Below are positions 1 to 5,667 of a stretch of 5,699 nt of DNA, piece by piece. The notes beneath the pieces are model-generated. The model did not search any database. It saw nothing but the letters and a program-made list of their open reading frames with translations, and was not told the DNA's origin. Numbering within the stretch: position 1 is the first letter of the stretch; every line of letters starts with the position of its first letter. A program made the position numbers and the translations under genes. This DNA comes from Halanaerobiaceae bacterium. GTDB taxonomy: Bacteria; Bacillota; Halanaerobiia; Halanaerobiales; Halarsenatibacteraceae. The stretch covers positions 1 through 5,699 of the forward strand of contig PWHA01000058.1 in assembly GCA_003554685.1 (NCBI GenBank), in the 5' to 3' direction.

Positions 1-239
1 ACAAGCTGATCAATGTTACCTTCCCCCGGGTCCGGGACTTCAGGGGAATTTCTCCCAACTCCTTCGATGGACGGGGAAATTACAGTCTGGGAATCAGCAA
101 TCATACCGTATTTCCTGAAATAAAGGTAGATGAAGTTGATGAAGTTTTTGGCATGCAGGTTACCATTGTGACAACAGCTGAGACAGATGAAGAGGCATTT
201 GAGCTGCTCAGCCAGATGAATATGCCCTTTATAAGATAG
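1..239 (+). CDS. rplE: 50S ribosomal protein L5 (uL5), C-terminal part
   Basis: The 3' end of rplE; the start lies before the window and the first complete codon is at position 3. The 78 visible residues match the C-terminal half of L5. Recognisable are the core block FPRVRDFRG, the block FDGRGNYSLGI, then FPEI, the strand VTIVTT followed by TDEEAFELL, and the ending MPFIR before a TAG stop. L5 binds 5S rRNA in the central protuberance of the large subunit and touches the P-site tRNA elbow (family knowledge). Its place just before rpsN and rpsH is the standard spc-operon order. Some usually conserved positions differ: the stretch after the GNYSLGI block reads SNHT where KEQ-L/I is usual, and F replaces R before the GM pair. 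The reading frame is intact, so I take this as natural divergence. Identity is essentially certain. Confidence 0.97.
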   Translation, partial: KLINVTFPRVRDFRGISPNSFDGRGNYSLGISNHTVFPEIKVDEVDEVFGMQVTIVTTAETDEEAFELLSQMNMPFIR

Positions 240-258
240 ATTAAGAACCATTAAGAAC
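240..258 (+). repeat. 9-bp direct repeat in the rplE-rpsN gap
   Basis: ATTAAGAAC occurs at 240-248 and again at 250-258, separated by one base, immediately after the rplE stop. It lies in the 58-bp gap before rpsN, the longest gap inside the ribosomal-protein part of the window. The rest of the gap is A-rich and holds the rpsN ribosome-binding site. No hairpin or terminator is evident. The repeat may simply be slippage in an unconstrained spacer. Confidence 0.5.
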
Positions 259-297
259 AAACAAGGTGGCAACAATAAATTTAAGGAGGGATGTACT

Positions 298-483
298 GTG
301 GCCCGCAAGGCTTTAATAGAAAAGGCTAAAAAGGAGCCTAAATATTCCACCCGGAAGGTTAATAGATGCAGCCGCTGTGGGAGAGTAAGAGGCTACATGA
401 GAAAGTTTGATTTATGCCGGATCTGCTTTAGAGAACTGGCCCATAAAGGTGAAATTCCTGGAGTAAGAAAAGCCAGCTGGTAA
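298..483 (+). CDS. rpsN: 30S ribosomal protein S14, zinc-binding short form (uS14, type Z)
   Basis: Encodes 61 residues, the normal length of the short zinc-binding S14 of Gram-positive and related bacteria; the zinc-free form is about 100 residues. The zinc ribbon is complete, with Cys24-x-x-Cys27 and Cys40-x-x-Cys43. The family signature RKFDLCRICFRELA and the C-terminal GEIPGVRKASW are present. S14 sits in the head of the small subunit and contacts 16S rRNA (family knowledge). The start is GTG at 298, with AAGGAGG at 283-289, 8 nt upstream. An out-of-frame ATG at 291 is too close to that site to be used. rpsH follows after 26 bp. In many Bacillota zinc-type S14 is coupled to zinc supply through zinc-free paralogues elsewhere in the genome; nothing here tests that. 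Confidence 0.98.
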   Translation: MARKALIEKAKKEPKYSTRKVNRCSRCGRVRGYMRKFDLCRICFRELAHKGEIPGVRKASW

Positions 484-509
484 AGAAAGAATGAAAGGAG
501 GTTTTTTCT

Positions 510-908
510 TTGAATATAAATGATCCTATTGCCGATATGTTAACCAGGGTTCGGAATGCCAATAATGCCGAGAAAAGTGTGGTTAACATCCCGGCCTCTA
601 AAATAAAACATGGTATTGGCAAGATTCTCAAAGAAGAGGGTTATGTGCGGGATGTTAAGTTGATTGACCGCAATCCCCAGAATGATATCAGACTCTATCT
701 CAAGTACGGCGATAACGGAGAAAAGGTAATTACCGGCCTGAAAAGAATCAGCAAACCGGGATTAAGGGTATATGTTGGTAAAGATGAAATTCCCCGGGTG
801 CTGGGAGGCCTGGGAGTGGCAATTATCTCAACCTCCCATGGGGTGCTTTCTGACAAGCAGGCCCGGGAGCAGGGGATTGGCGGAGAAGTTCTCTGCTATG
901 TCTGGTAA
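510..908 (+). CDS. rpsH: 30S ribosomal protein S8 (uS8)
   Basis: Encodes 132 residues, the usual length for S8. The N-terminal signature NDPIADMLTRVRNAN is at residues 4-18, the middle block GLKRISKPGLRVY at 76-88, and the C-terminal RNA-binding block from STSHG (107-111) to GGEVLCYVW at the end. S8 is a primary binder of the 16S central domain and helps assemble the platform (family knowledge). The start is TTG at 510, supported by AAAGGAGG at 494-501 with 8 nt spacing. The next in-frame ATG (537) would remove the conserved N-terminus. His110 stands where Lys is most common in the STSKG motif; this is a mild variant. rplF follows after a short gap. Confidence 0.98.
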   Translation: MNINDPIADMLTRVRNANNAEKSVVNIPASKIKHGIGKILKEEGYVRDVKLIDRNPQNDIRLYLKYGDNGEKVITGLKRISKPGLRVYVGKDEIPRVLGGLGVAIISTSHGVLSDKQAREQGIGGEVLCYVW

Positions 909-925
909 ATAATTAACTGGCAAAC

Positions 926-931
926 AGGAGG
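926..931 (+). promoter_or_regulatory. Ribosome-binding site that fixes the rplF start
   Basis: AGGAGG lies 8 nt before TTG at 940. It overlaps the first base of the in-frame GTG at 931, so that upstream GTG cannot be served by it. This decides the TTG at 940 as the likely start of L6. Confidence 0.85.
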
Positions 932-939
932 TGGCAAAA

Positions 940-1473
940 TTGTCCAGAATAGGAAAATTACCGGTGGAACTGCCGGATAAGGTCAAGGCCTCGCTGACAG
1001 GGAATGAGCTTACCGTTAAGGGACCCCGGGGTGAGTTGACCAGAAAGATTCATGAGAGAGTTACTCTGGATATCTCTAATGAAGAGATAATGGTTAAACG
1101 TCAGAGTGATTCCAAGGATGATAAATCTCTGCAGGGCATGACCAGAAGCATCGTGAACAGCATGGTTGAAGGTATAACCAAAGGTTTTAGCAAAAAGCTG
1201 GAGATGAATGGTGTCGGTTACAGCGCCTCGCTTCAGGGGAAATCTCTGCAGCTGGAGGTTGGTTATTCTCATCCGGTGGTTATTGATCCCCCGGGAAATA
1301 TTGAGTTTGAAGTTGGCAAGAAGAATACCATTACAGTCAGCGGCAACGATAAGCAGCTGGTGGGAGATGTGGCAGCCCGGATCAGGTCTGTCAGAGAACC
1401 GGAGCCCTATAAGGGTAAAGGAATAAAGTATGCAGACGAAAGAATCAGGAGAAAAGAGGGTAAGACCGGTTAA
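940..1473 (+). CDS. rplF: 50S ribosomal protein L6 (uL6)
   Basis: Encodes 177 residues from TTG 940, close to the usual 175-180. A longer frame starts at GTG 931, but the shorter start gives the classic N-terminus MSRIGKLPVELP and fits the AGGAGG at 926-931. L6 has two tandem alpha-beta domains. The first includes the KGPRGEL block (residues 27-33). The second includes the GVGY block (91-94), the VGYSHPV block, and the rRNA-contacting C-terminus with PYKGKGIKYADE (156-167) and RIRRKEGKTG. L6 lies near the factor-binding region and the sarcin-ricin loop of 23S rRNA (family knowledge). It is followed by a 45-bp gap and then rplR. No anomaly is seen in the protein. Confidence 0.97.
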   Translation: MSRIGKLPVELPDKVKASLTGNELTVKGPRGELTRKIHERVTLDISNEEIMVKRQSDSKDDKSLQGMTRSIVNSMVEGITKGFSKKLEMNGVGYSASLQGKSLQLEVGYSHPVVIDPPGNIEFEVGKKNTITVSGNDKQLVGDVAARIRSVREPEPYKGKGIKYADERIRRKEGKTG

Positions 1474-1518
1474 ATCAGCCAATATATACTGGATTTGTAT
1501 GAAGGGAGTGAAGCTGGC

Positions 1519-1884
1519 ATGAGCAAGTTAGATAAGGAAGCTGCCAGAAAACGCAGGCATCAAAGAATTCGCAAAAAAATAAACGGCACACCAACACAAC
1601 CCAGAATGTGTGTGCACCGCAGCTTGAAAAATATTTACGTACAGCTGATAGATGATTTACGGGAAATAACCCTGACCTCTGCCTCCACGCTGGACCCTGT
1701 CATCCGAGAAGAAATATCCAATGGTGGCAACAAAGAGGCCGCTGCTGAGGTAGGCAGGTTAATAGCTGAGAGAGCGCAGGAAAAGGGAATTGAAGAGGTA
1801 GTCTTTGATCGGGCCGGTTATAAGTATCATGGACGGGTCAGAGCTCTCGCTGAAGCGGCGCGGGAAGAGGGCTTAAACTTTTAA
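1519..1884 (+). CDS. rplR: 50S ribosomal protein L18 (uL18)
   Basis: Encodes 121 residues from ATG 1519, the normal L18 length. A TTG at 1495 in the same frame would add eight residues unlike the family and has no ribosome-binding site. AAGGGAG at 1502-1508, about 10 nt upstream, supports the ATG. The N-terminus is strongly basic (residues 9-20, arginine and lysine rich), as expected for the 5S rRNA-binding tail. The STLD block (57-60) and the C-terminal FDRAGYKYHGRVRALAEAAREEG (96-118) are typical. L18 binds 5S rRNA together with L5 in the central protuberance (family knowledge). The segment CVHRSLKNIYVQ (31-42) departs from the common form with F before RS and NKHIYAQ after it. The reading frame is intact. 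Confidence 0.97.
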   Translation: MSKLDKEAARKRRHQRIRKKINGTPTQPRMCVHRSLKNIYVQLIDDLREITLTSASTLDPVIREEISNGGNKEAAAEVGRLIAERAQEKGIEEVVFDRAGYKYHGRVRALAEAAREEGLNF

Positions 1885-1902
1885 GGTAAAGGAGGCGAAT
1901 TG

Positions 1903-2406
1903 ATGAACACCAAAATTGATCCCAGCAAACTGGATCTGGAAGAAAGAGTTGTAGATATAAACAGAGTTTCCAAGGTAGTTAAGGGTGGCCGGCGTTTTAG
2001 CTTTACCGCCCTGGTAGCCGTGGGAGATGAAAATGGCTATGTTGGCGTGGGCTACGGTAAGGCTAATGAAGTACCGGAGTCCATCAGAAAGGGAATAGAT
2101 GATGCCAAGAAGAATCTGATCAAGGTTCCCATGGTAGAAAATACCATTCCCCATGAAATTACGGGAGAATATGGTGCTGGCAGGGTTCTGCTCAAGCCTG
2201 CTGCTCCCGGTACCGGAGTTATTGCCGGTGGACCGGTGCGTGCGGTGGTTGAGCTGGCCGGTATCAAAGACATTCTCACCAAGTCACTGGGTAGTTCCAA
2301 CCCCATTAATATGGTTAAAGCCACTACCAACGGCCTGAACAGGCTGAAAAATATTGAACAGGTGGCAGCTCTGCGGGGTAAGTCCGTAGAAGAGATAGAA
2401 AGGTAA
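1903..2406 (+). CDS. rpsE: 30S ribosomal protein S5 (uS5)
   Basis: Encodes 167 residues from ATG 1903. AAAGGAGG at 1888-1895 gives 7 nt spacing to this ATG but only 4 nt to the in-frame TTG at 1900, so ATG is preferred. The N-terminal double-stranded-RNA-binding-type domain carries VVKGGRRFSF (25-34), the loop region where spectinomycin-resistance changes arise in other bacteria, and GVGYGKANEVP (48-58). The C-terminal domain carries the block around GEYGAGRVLLKPA (88-100), GTGVIAGGPVRAV (103-115) and RGKSVEEI near the end. S5 supports decoding accuracy and the mRNA entry channel (family knowledge). The next gene is rplO after 27 bp; the rpmD gene usually found here is absent. Confidence 0.97.
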   Translation: MNTKIDPSKLDLEERVVDINRVSKVVKGGRRFSFTALVAVGDENGYVGVGYGKANEVPESIRKGIDDAKKNLIKVPMVENTIPHEITGEYGAGRVLLKPAAPGTGVIAGGPVRAVVELAGIKDILTKSLGSSNPINMVKATTNGLNRLKNIEQVAALRGKSVEEIER

Positions 2407-2433
2407 ATCAGTATCCTGAGGAGGTGCAAGTTT

Positions 2434-2877
2434 ATGAGACTTCATGATTTACAGCCTGCCCCCAACTCTAAAAAGAAAAAACAGCGAGTTGGCCGGGGAA
2501 TAGGTTCCGGACGGGGATATACCTGCGGCAGAGGAGCTAACGGACAGAATTCCCGTTCAGGTGGAAAGGTAAGACCTACCTTCGAAGGGGGACAGACTCC
2601 TCTTTTCCGGAGGCTACCCAAAAAGGGTTTCAATAATCCCAGCAAAAAGAATTTCAATATCATTAACCTCAAGCAGCTCAATAAATTTCCGGAAGATACA
2701 GTTATTACCCCGGAATTTCTCCAGGAAGAGGGTTTAATCAACAAACCGGCTTCTGCTGGAGTTAAGATCCTGGGTGATGGCGAACTGGAGAAAAAACTGA
2801 CGGTTAAAGCTCAGGCTTTCAGCAAATCTGCCCGAGAGAAGATCGCTGATGCCGGTGGAAAGGCAGAGGTGATTTAA
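2434..2877 (+). CDS. rplO: 50S ribosomal protein L15 (uL15), divergent signature
   Basis: Encodes 147 residues, the normal length. The glycine- and lysine/arginine-rich N-terminal extension (residues 13-45) threads into 23S rRNA, and the C-terminal domain (about 76-147) includes the VKILGDGEL strand (110-118) and the closing helix. Family blocks are recognisable: RVGRGIGSG (18-26), RSGGKVRP (41-48), FEGGQ (50-54), RRLPKKGF (59-66). Several usually invariant positions differ. GANGQ (34-38) stands for GHKGQ, Thr49 for Gly before FEGGQ, and Thr55 for Met after it. A strong ribosome-binding site, GAGGAGGTG at 2418-2426, precedes ATG 2434. L15 is a late large-subunit assembly protein (family knowledge). 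The stop is one base before the secY start, indicating coupling. Confidence 0.96.
   Translation: MRLHDLQPAPNSKKKKQRVGRGIGSGRGYTCGRGANGQNSRSGGKVRPTFEGGQTPLFRRLPKKGFNNPSKKNFNIINLKQLNKFPEDTVITPEFLQEEGLINKPASAGVKILGDGELEKKLTVKAQAFSKSAREKIADAGGKAEVI
2866..2873 (+). promoter_or_regulatory. secY ribosome-binding site inside the end of rplO
   Basis: GAGGTGAT matches the 3' part of the anti-Shine-Dalgarno complement and ends 5 nt before TTG 2879. It lies within the last codons of rplO, so ribosomes finishing L15 could reinitiate directly on secY. Confidence 0.75.
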
Positions 2878-2878
2878 T

Positions 2879-4153
2879 TTGATTAAGGCTTTAGGTAATG
2901 TCTTTAAAGTAGAAGAATTACGAAATAGAGTTTTATTTGTTCTGGCAATCATGGTTGTCTACCGGATAGGGGCTCATATTCCGGTTCCTGGTGTGGATGT
3001 AGCTGCTATTCAGGAATTTTTATTTGCCGGGGCTGGTGAGGCCGGCGGCGTTTTTGATTTTCTTGATATGTTTGCCGGTGGTGCTCTCAGCAACTTTTCC
3101 GTTTTTGCTCTCAGCATCACGCCCTATATTACCGCCTCAATTATTCTGCAGCTTTTGACAGTGGTAAGTCCCCGGCTGGAGGAACTGCAGCGTCAGGGCC
3201 GGGAAGGCCGGAAAAAGATTGCCCAGTATACCAGATATCTAACAGTATTACTGGCTCTGATCCAGAGTGTCGGTATTACCATGTACATTCTGCAGTTCGG
3301 CGCGGTTCCCAACCCCAATGCCTTTGATATTATTGTTATCGTTGTAAGCTTAACCGCCGGAACTACAGTACTGATGTGGCTGGGTGAGCAGATAAATGAA
3401 TATGGTATCGGTAATGGTATCTCGATTTTGATTTTTACTTCAATTATTGCCCGTTTCCCCTACGAAATTATTGAAACCTGGACTCTCTTTCAGGCCGGTG
3501 CTCTGACAGTCTTTAACCTGATTTTGTTTGCCATTCTGGCCGTGATTATTACTGCCGGAATTGTCTATGTTCAGGAAGGGGAAAGAAGGATCCCCGTGCA
3601 GTATTCTAAAAGAATTGTGGGCCGTAAGGTCTACGGTGGCAAGAGCACCCATATACCGATGAAGGTCAATCAGGCCGGAGTTATGCCGGTAATCTTTGCC
3701 TCTTCCGTGCTGCTCTTTCCCGGAGTGGTGGCTCAGGTGATCCCCTTTGACTGGGCTCAGGGAATGGCAGATCTGATCAGACCCGGTTCCAATCTCTATA
3801 TAATTCTCTATGGTGTGCTGACCTTCTTTTTCACCTATTTCTATACGGCAATAACCTTTAATCCGGAAGAAGTGGCAGATAACATGAAAAAATACGGCGG
3901 CTTTATTCCCGGCATCAGACCGGGTCAGGCCACTGTGAAGTATCTCGATAAGATTCTGGTCCGGGTTACCCTGGTGGGTGCGGTCTTCCTCTCAGCAGTA
4001 GCTCTACTGCCCTTTGCCATGGGACCACTGACCGGAGTGGAGATTCACTGGGGCGGTACCTCGCTCCTGATTATGATTGGTGTGGCACTCCAGACAATGC
4101 AGCAGATAGAATCCCATCTCTTAATGCGTCACTACGAAGGTTTTATGGAGTAG
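2879..4153 (+). CDS. secY: Preprotein translocase channel subunit SecY
   Basis: Encodes 424 residues, within the 420-440 usual for SecY. It forms the membrane pore that, with SecE and SecG, exports proteins driven by SecA and inserts membrane proteins from the ribosome. Ten hydrophobic segments are visible, roughly at 17-36, 74-96, 117-139, 150-170, 178-198, 209-231, 266-289, 304-326, 360-380 and 391-409. The plug region (about 60-73) is followed by the signature SVFALSITPYITASIILQLL. The cytosolic C4 loop has GERRIPVQYSKR (234-245) and the C5 loop GGFIPGIRPG, with the conserved arginine at 347 important for SecA-driven transport. The C-terminus HYEGFME is typical. The start is TTG 2879, one base after the rplO stop. 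Nothing suggests the accessory SecY2 type. Confidence 0.98.
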   Translation: MIKALGNVFKVEELRNRVLFVLAIMVVYRIGAHIPVPGVDVAAIQEFLFAGAGEAGGVFDFLDMFAGGALSNFSVFALSITPYITASIILQLLTVVSPRLEELQRQGREGRKKIAQYTRYLTVLLALIQSVGITMYILQFGAVPNPNAFDIIVIVVSLTAGTTVLMWLGEQINEYGIGNGISILIFTSIIARFPYEIIETWTLFQAGALTVFNLILFAILAVIITAGIVYVQEGERRIPVQYSKRIVGRKVYGGKSTHIPMKVNQAGVMPVIFASSVLLFPGVVAQVIPFDWAQGMADLIRPGSNLYIILYGVLTFFFTYFYTAITFNPEEVADNMKKYGGFIPGIRPGQATVKYLDKILVRVTLVGAVFLSAVALLPFAMGPLTGVEIHWGGTSLLIMIGVALQTMQQIESHLLMRHYEGFME

Positions 4154-4180
4154 CCCTGAAGCAGATAAGGAGGATATACA

Positions 4181-4840
4181 ATGAATCTGGTCTTTTTAGG
4201 ACTGCCGGGAGCCGGCAAGGGCACCCAGGCTGCTCTCCTGGCAGAGGAATTCGATATACCTCATATTTCAACCGGAGACATGTTCCGGGAAGCAGTTAAA
4301 CAGGAAACCGAACTGGGGAAAAAAGCCAAGGAATATATGGATGCCGGAGATCTGGTGCCGGATCAGGTTACCATCGGCATAGTCCGGGAAAGACTGGCTC
4401 AGGACGACTGCCGGCGGGGCTTTATTCTTGACGGTTTTCCCCGGACCATTACCCAGGCCGAGGCTCTGGAGGAAGTTCTTCAGGAGCTGAACCGGGAACT
4501 GGATCTAGCTCTCCTGATAGATGCTCCCGAGGAGGAGCTGGTTGAGCGGCTGACCGGTCGGAGAGTCTGTCAGAACTGCGGGGCCACCTATCATGTGAAA
4601 TTTGATCCTCCCGAAGTTGAGGGAATCTGTGATGAATGCGGTGGCAGACTGGAGCAGAGAGATGATGATAAGTCCGAAACAGTGAAAAAAAGGCTGGAAG
4701 TTAACCGGGAGAAAACAGAAAAAATGGTTAATTTTTATTCCAGCAGAGGCATCCTGACTGAAATTGATGCCCGGGGAGAAATTGAAGATATTCAGGAAAA
4801 GATAATCCGGCTAATTGAGGATGGCCTGAATGATAATTAG
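4181..4840 (+). CDS. adk: Adenylate kinase with zinc-type lid
   Basis: Encodes 219 residues, the long bacterial form. It interconverts ATP plus AMP and two ADP in the cytoplasm. The P-loop GLPGAGKGTQ is at 7-16, the AMP-binding motif STGDMFR at 30-36, the DGFPRT motif at 84-89 (Arg88), and the lid starts at TGRRVC (125-130). The lid carries four cysteines, Cys130, Cys133, Cys150 and Cys153, the structural zinc set of Gram-positive-type enzymes. QRDDDK (159-164) and the ETVKKRL helix (166-172) follow. The protein is rich in Glu and Asp, including an acidic stretch around 94-122. AAGGAGGA at 4167-4174 precedes ATG 4181. Its stop overlaps the map start by 11 bp. Placement after secY is the standard arrangement in Bacillota. 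Confidence 0.98.
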   Translation: MNLVFLGLPGAGKGTQAALLAEEFDIPHISTGDMFREAVKQETELGKKAKEYMDAGDLVPDQVTIGIVRERLAQDDCRRGFILDGFPRTITQAEALEEVLQELNRELDLALLIDAPEEELVERLTGRRVCQNCGATYHVKFDPPEVEGICDECGGRLEQRDDDKSETVKKRLEVNREKTEKMVNFYSSRGILTEIDARGEIEDIQEKIIRLIEDGLNDN

Positions 4841-5585
4841 AAAATCTGAACGGGAAATAGCCAGGATGAAGGCCGCCAATGAGATTGTAGCTCAATCTCA
4901 TGCTCTGCTGGCTGATAAGATTGCTCCAGGCATTTCCACAGCCGAGCTGGATACCCTGGTTGAAAAGTTTATCAAAAAGCAGGGGGGAGAACCTTCTTTT
5001 AAGGGCTACCGCGGCTATCCGGCCTCGGTCTGTCTTTCTCTCAATGATGAGGTAGTTCACGGGATCCCTAGCTCCTCCAGGATTTTACAGGAGGGAGATA
5101 TTCTCAGCATTGATATTGGTGTCTATTATCAGGGTTTTCATGGAGATGCTGCCCGGACGGTGGGTGTGGGAAAGATCAGTCCCGAGGCTGAAGCTCTGAT
5201 TGCTGCCACCCGGGAAGCTCTGGATGAAGGCATCAAAGAGGCTGTTGCCGGCAACCGGCTTTCCGATATATCCCATGCCATTCAGACCTATGCTGAAGAC
5301 AGAGGCTATTCGGTGGTTAAACAGTATGTAGGACATGGAATAGGTCGCGATATGCACGAGGATCCCCAGATTCCTAACTTTGGACCGCCCGGGAAAGGTC
5401 CCAGGCTGAAGGAAGGCATGACCTTTGCCATCGAGCCCATGATAAATGCCGGTGATTTTGCTGTCAAGACCAGGGATGACGGCTGGACTGTAGTCACGGT
5501 GGATGGAAGTCTTTCGGCTCACTGGGAAGATTCAATTGCTATCACCGGAGAAAAGCCGGTTATTATGAGCAGGCCGAATAATTAA
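4830..5585 (+). CDS. map: Methionine aminopeptidase, type I
   Basis: Encodes 251 residues, about the usual 250 of bacterial type Ia enzymes without an N-terminal extension. It removes the initiator methionine from nascent proteins when the second residue is small. All five metal ligands are present: Asp95, Asp106, His169, Glu202 and Glu233. The substrate-contacting histidines His77 and His176 are present, within NDEVVHGIP and the VGHGIGRDMHEDP block. The ATG at 4830 lies inside adk, 11 bp before the end of its stop codon, with GAGG at 4817-4820 as a modest ribosome-binding site, so it is probably translationally coupled to adk. The last ligand sits in SAHWEDS rather than the commoner SAHFEHT or SAQFEHT; the ligand itself is kept. 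The TAA stop at 5583 is followed by the infA promoter region. Confidence 0.98.
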   Translation: MIIRKSEREIARMKAANEIVAQSHALLADKIAPGISTAELDTLVEKFIKKQGGEPSFKGYRGYPASVCLSLNDEVVHGIPSSSRILQEGDILSIDIGVYYQGFHGDAARTVGVGKISPEAEALIAATREALDEGIKEAVAGNRLSDISHAIQTYAEDRGYSVVKQYVGHGIGRDMHEDPQIPNFGPPGKGPRLKEGMTFAIEPMINAGDFAVKTRDDGWTVVTVDGSLSAHWEDSIAITGEKPVIMSRPNN

Positions 5586-5590
5586 TTCTT

Positions 5591-5617
5591 TTGCTATCTT
5601 AATTTCTGTGGTATAAT
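5591..5617 (+). promoter_or_regulatory. Predicted sigma-A-type extended -10 promoter for infA
   Basis: TATAAT at 5612-5617 is a perfect -10 box. It is preceded by TG one base upstream (5609-5610), within TGTGG, giving the extended -10 form typical of Gram-positive housekeeping promoters. A weak -35 candidate, TTGCTA at 5591-5596, lies 15 bp upstream, shorter than the preferred 17; the extended -10 could make up for this. The predicted start point falls near 5624. It lies in the largest gap of the window (5586-5667). It could let infA and genes beyond it be expressed separately from the upstream cluster. Sequence-based prediction only. Confidence 0.75.
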
Positions 5618-5623
5618 ATTAGG

Positions 5624-5643
5624 CAGGCTTAAATTTGAGCCTG
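5624..5643 (+). promoter_or_regulatory. Hairpin at the 5' end of the infA leader
   Basis: CAGGCTT (5624-5630) can pair with GAGCCTG (5637-5643), forming seven pairs including one G-U, around the loop AAATTT; one more A-T pair could form inside. It begins at about the predicted transcription start of the promoter just upstream. No T-tract follows, so it does not look like an intrinsic terminator. It might stabilise the transcript or shape readthrough RNA between map and infA. Function is inferred. Confidence 0.5.
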
Positions 5644-5650
5644 GAGCGAA

Positions 5651-5657
5651 GAGGGGG
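5651..5657 (+). promoter_or_regulatory. infA ribosome-binding site
   Basis: GAGGGGG lies about 10 nt before ATG 5668. It is purine-rich but matches the consensus less well than the other sites in the window. Confidence 0.65.
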
Positions 5658-5667
5658 ATTTATTTAA

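Noticed and set aside
291..329. Short out-of-frame ATG frame overlapping the rpsN start
   Set aside because: Its ATG is only 1 nt from AAGGAGG, too close to be used, and it codes for 12 residues with no recognisable features.
958..1482. A 174-codon open frame on the minus strand opposite rplF
   Set aside because: It lies entirely antisense to L6, has no recognisable protein similarity, and its length reflects codon composition of the real gene.
1474..1518. AT-rich gap between rplF and rplR as a promoter
   Set aside because: TATACT is present, but there is no convincing -35 or extended -10 element, and the gene arrangement gives no reason to expect a promoter here.
3155..3160. TTGACA inside secY as a possible internal -35 box
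   Set aside because: No -10 like sequence occurs at a suitable distance; the following bases are GC-rich coding sequence.
5085..5522. A 145-codon open frame on the minus strand opposite map, and shorter minus frames opposite rpsE, rplO and secY
   Set aside because: They are antisense to clear catalytic or structural genes, have no family features and no supporting gene order.
5624..5643. The map-infA hairpin as an intrinsic terminator
   Set aside because: No run of T follows the stem; the sequence after it is purine-rich and leads into the infA ribosome-binding site.
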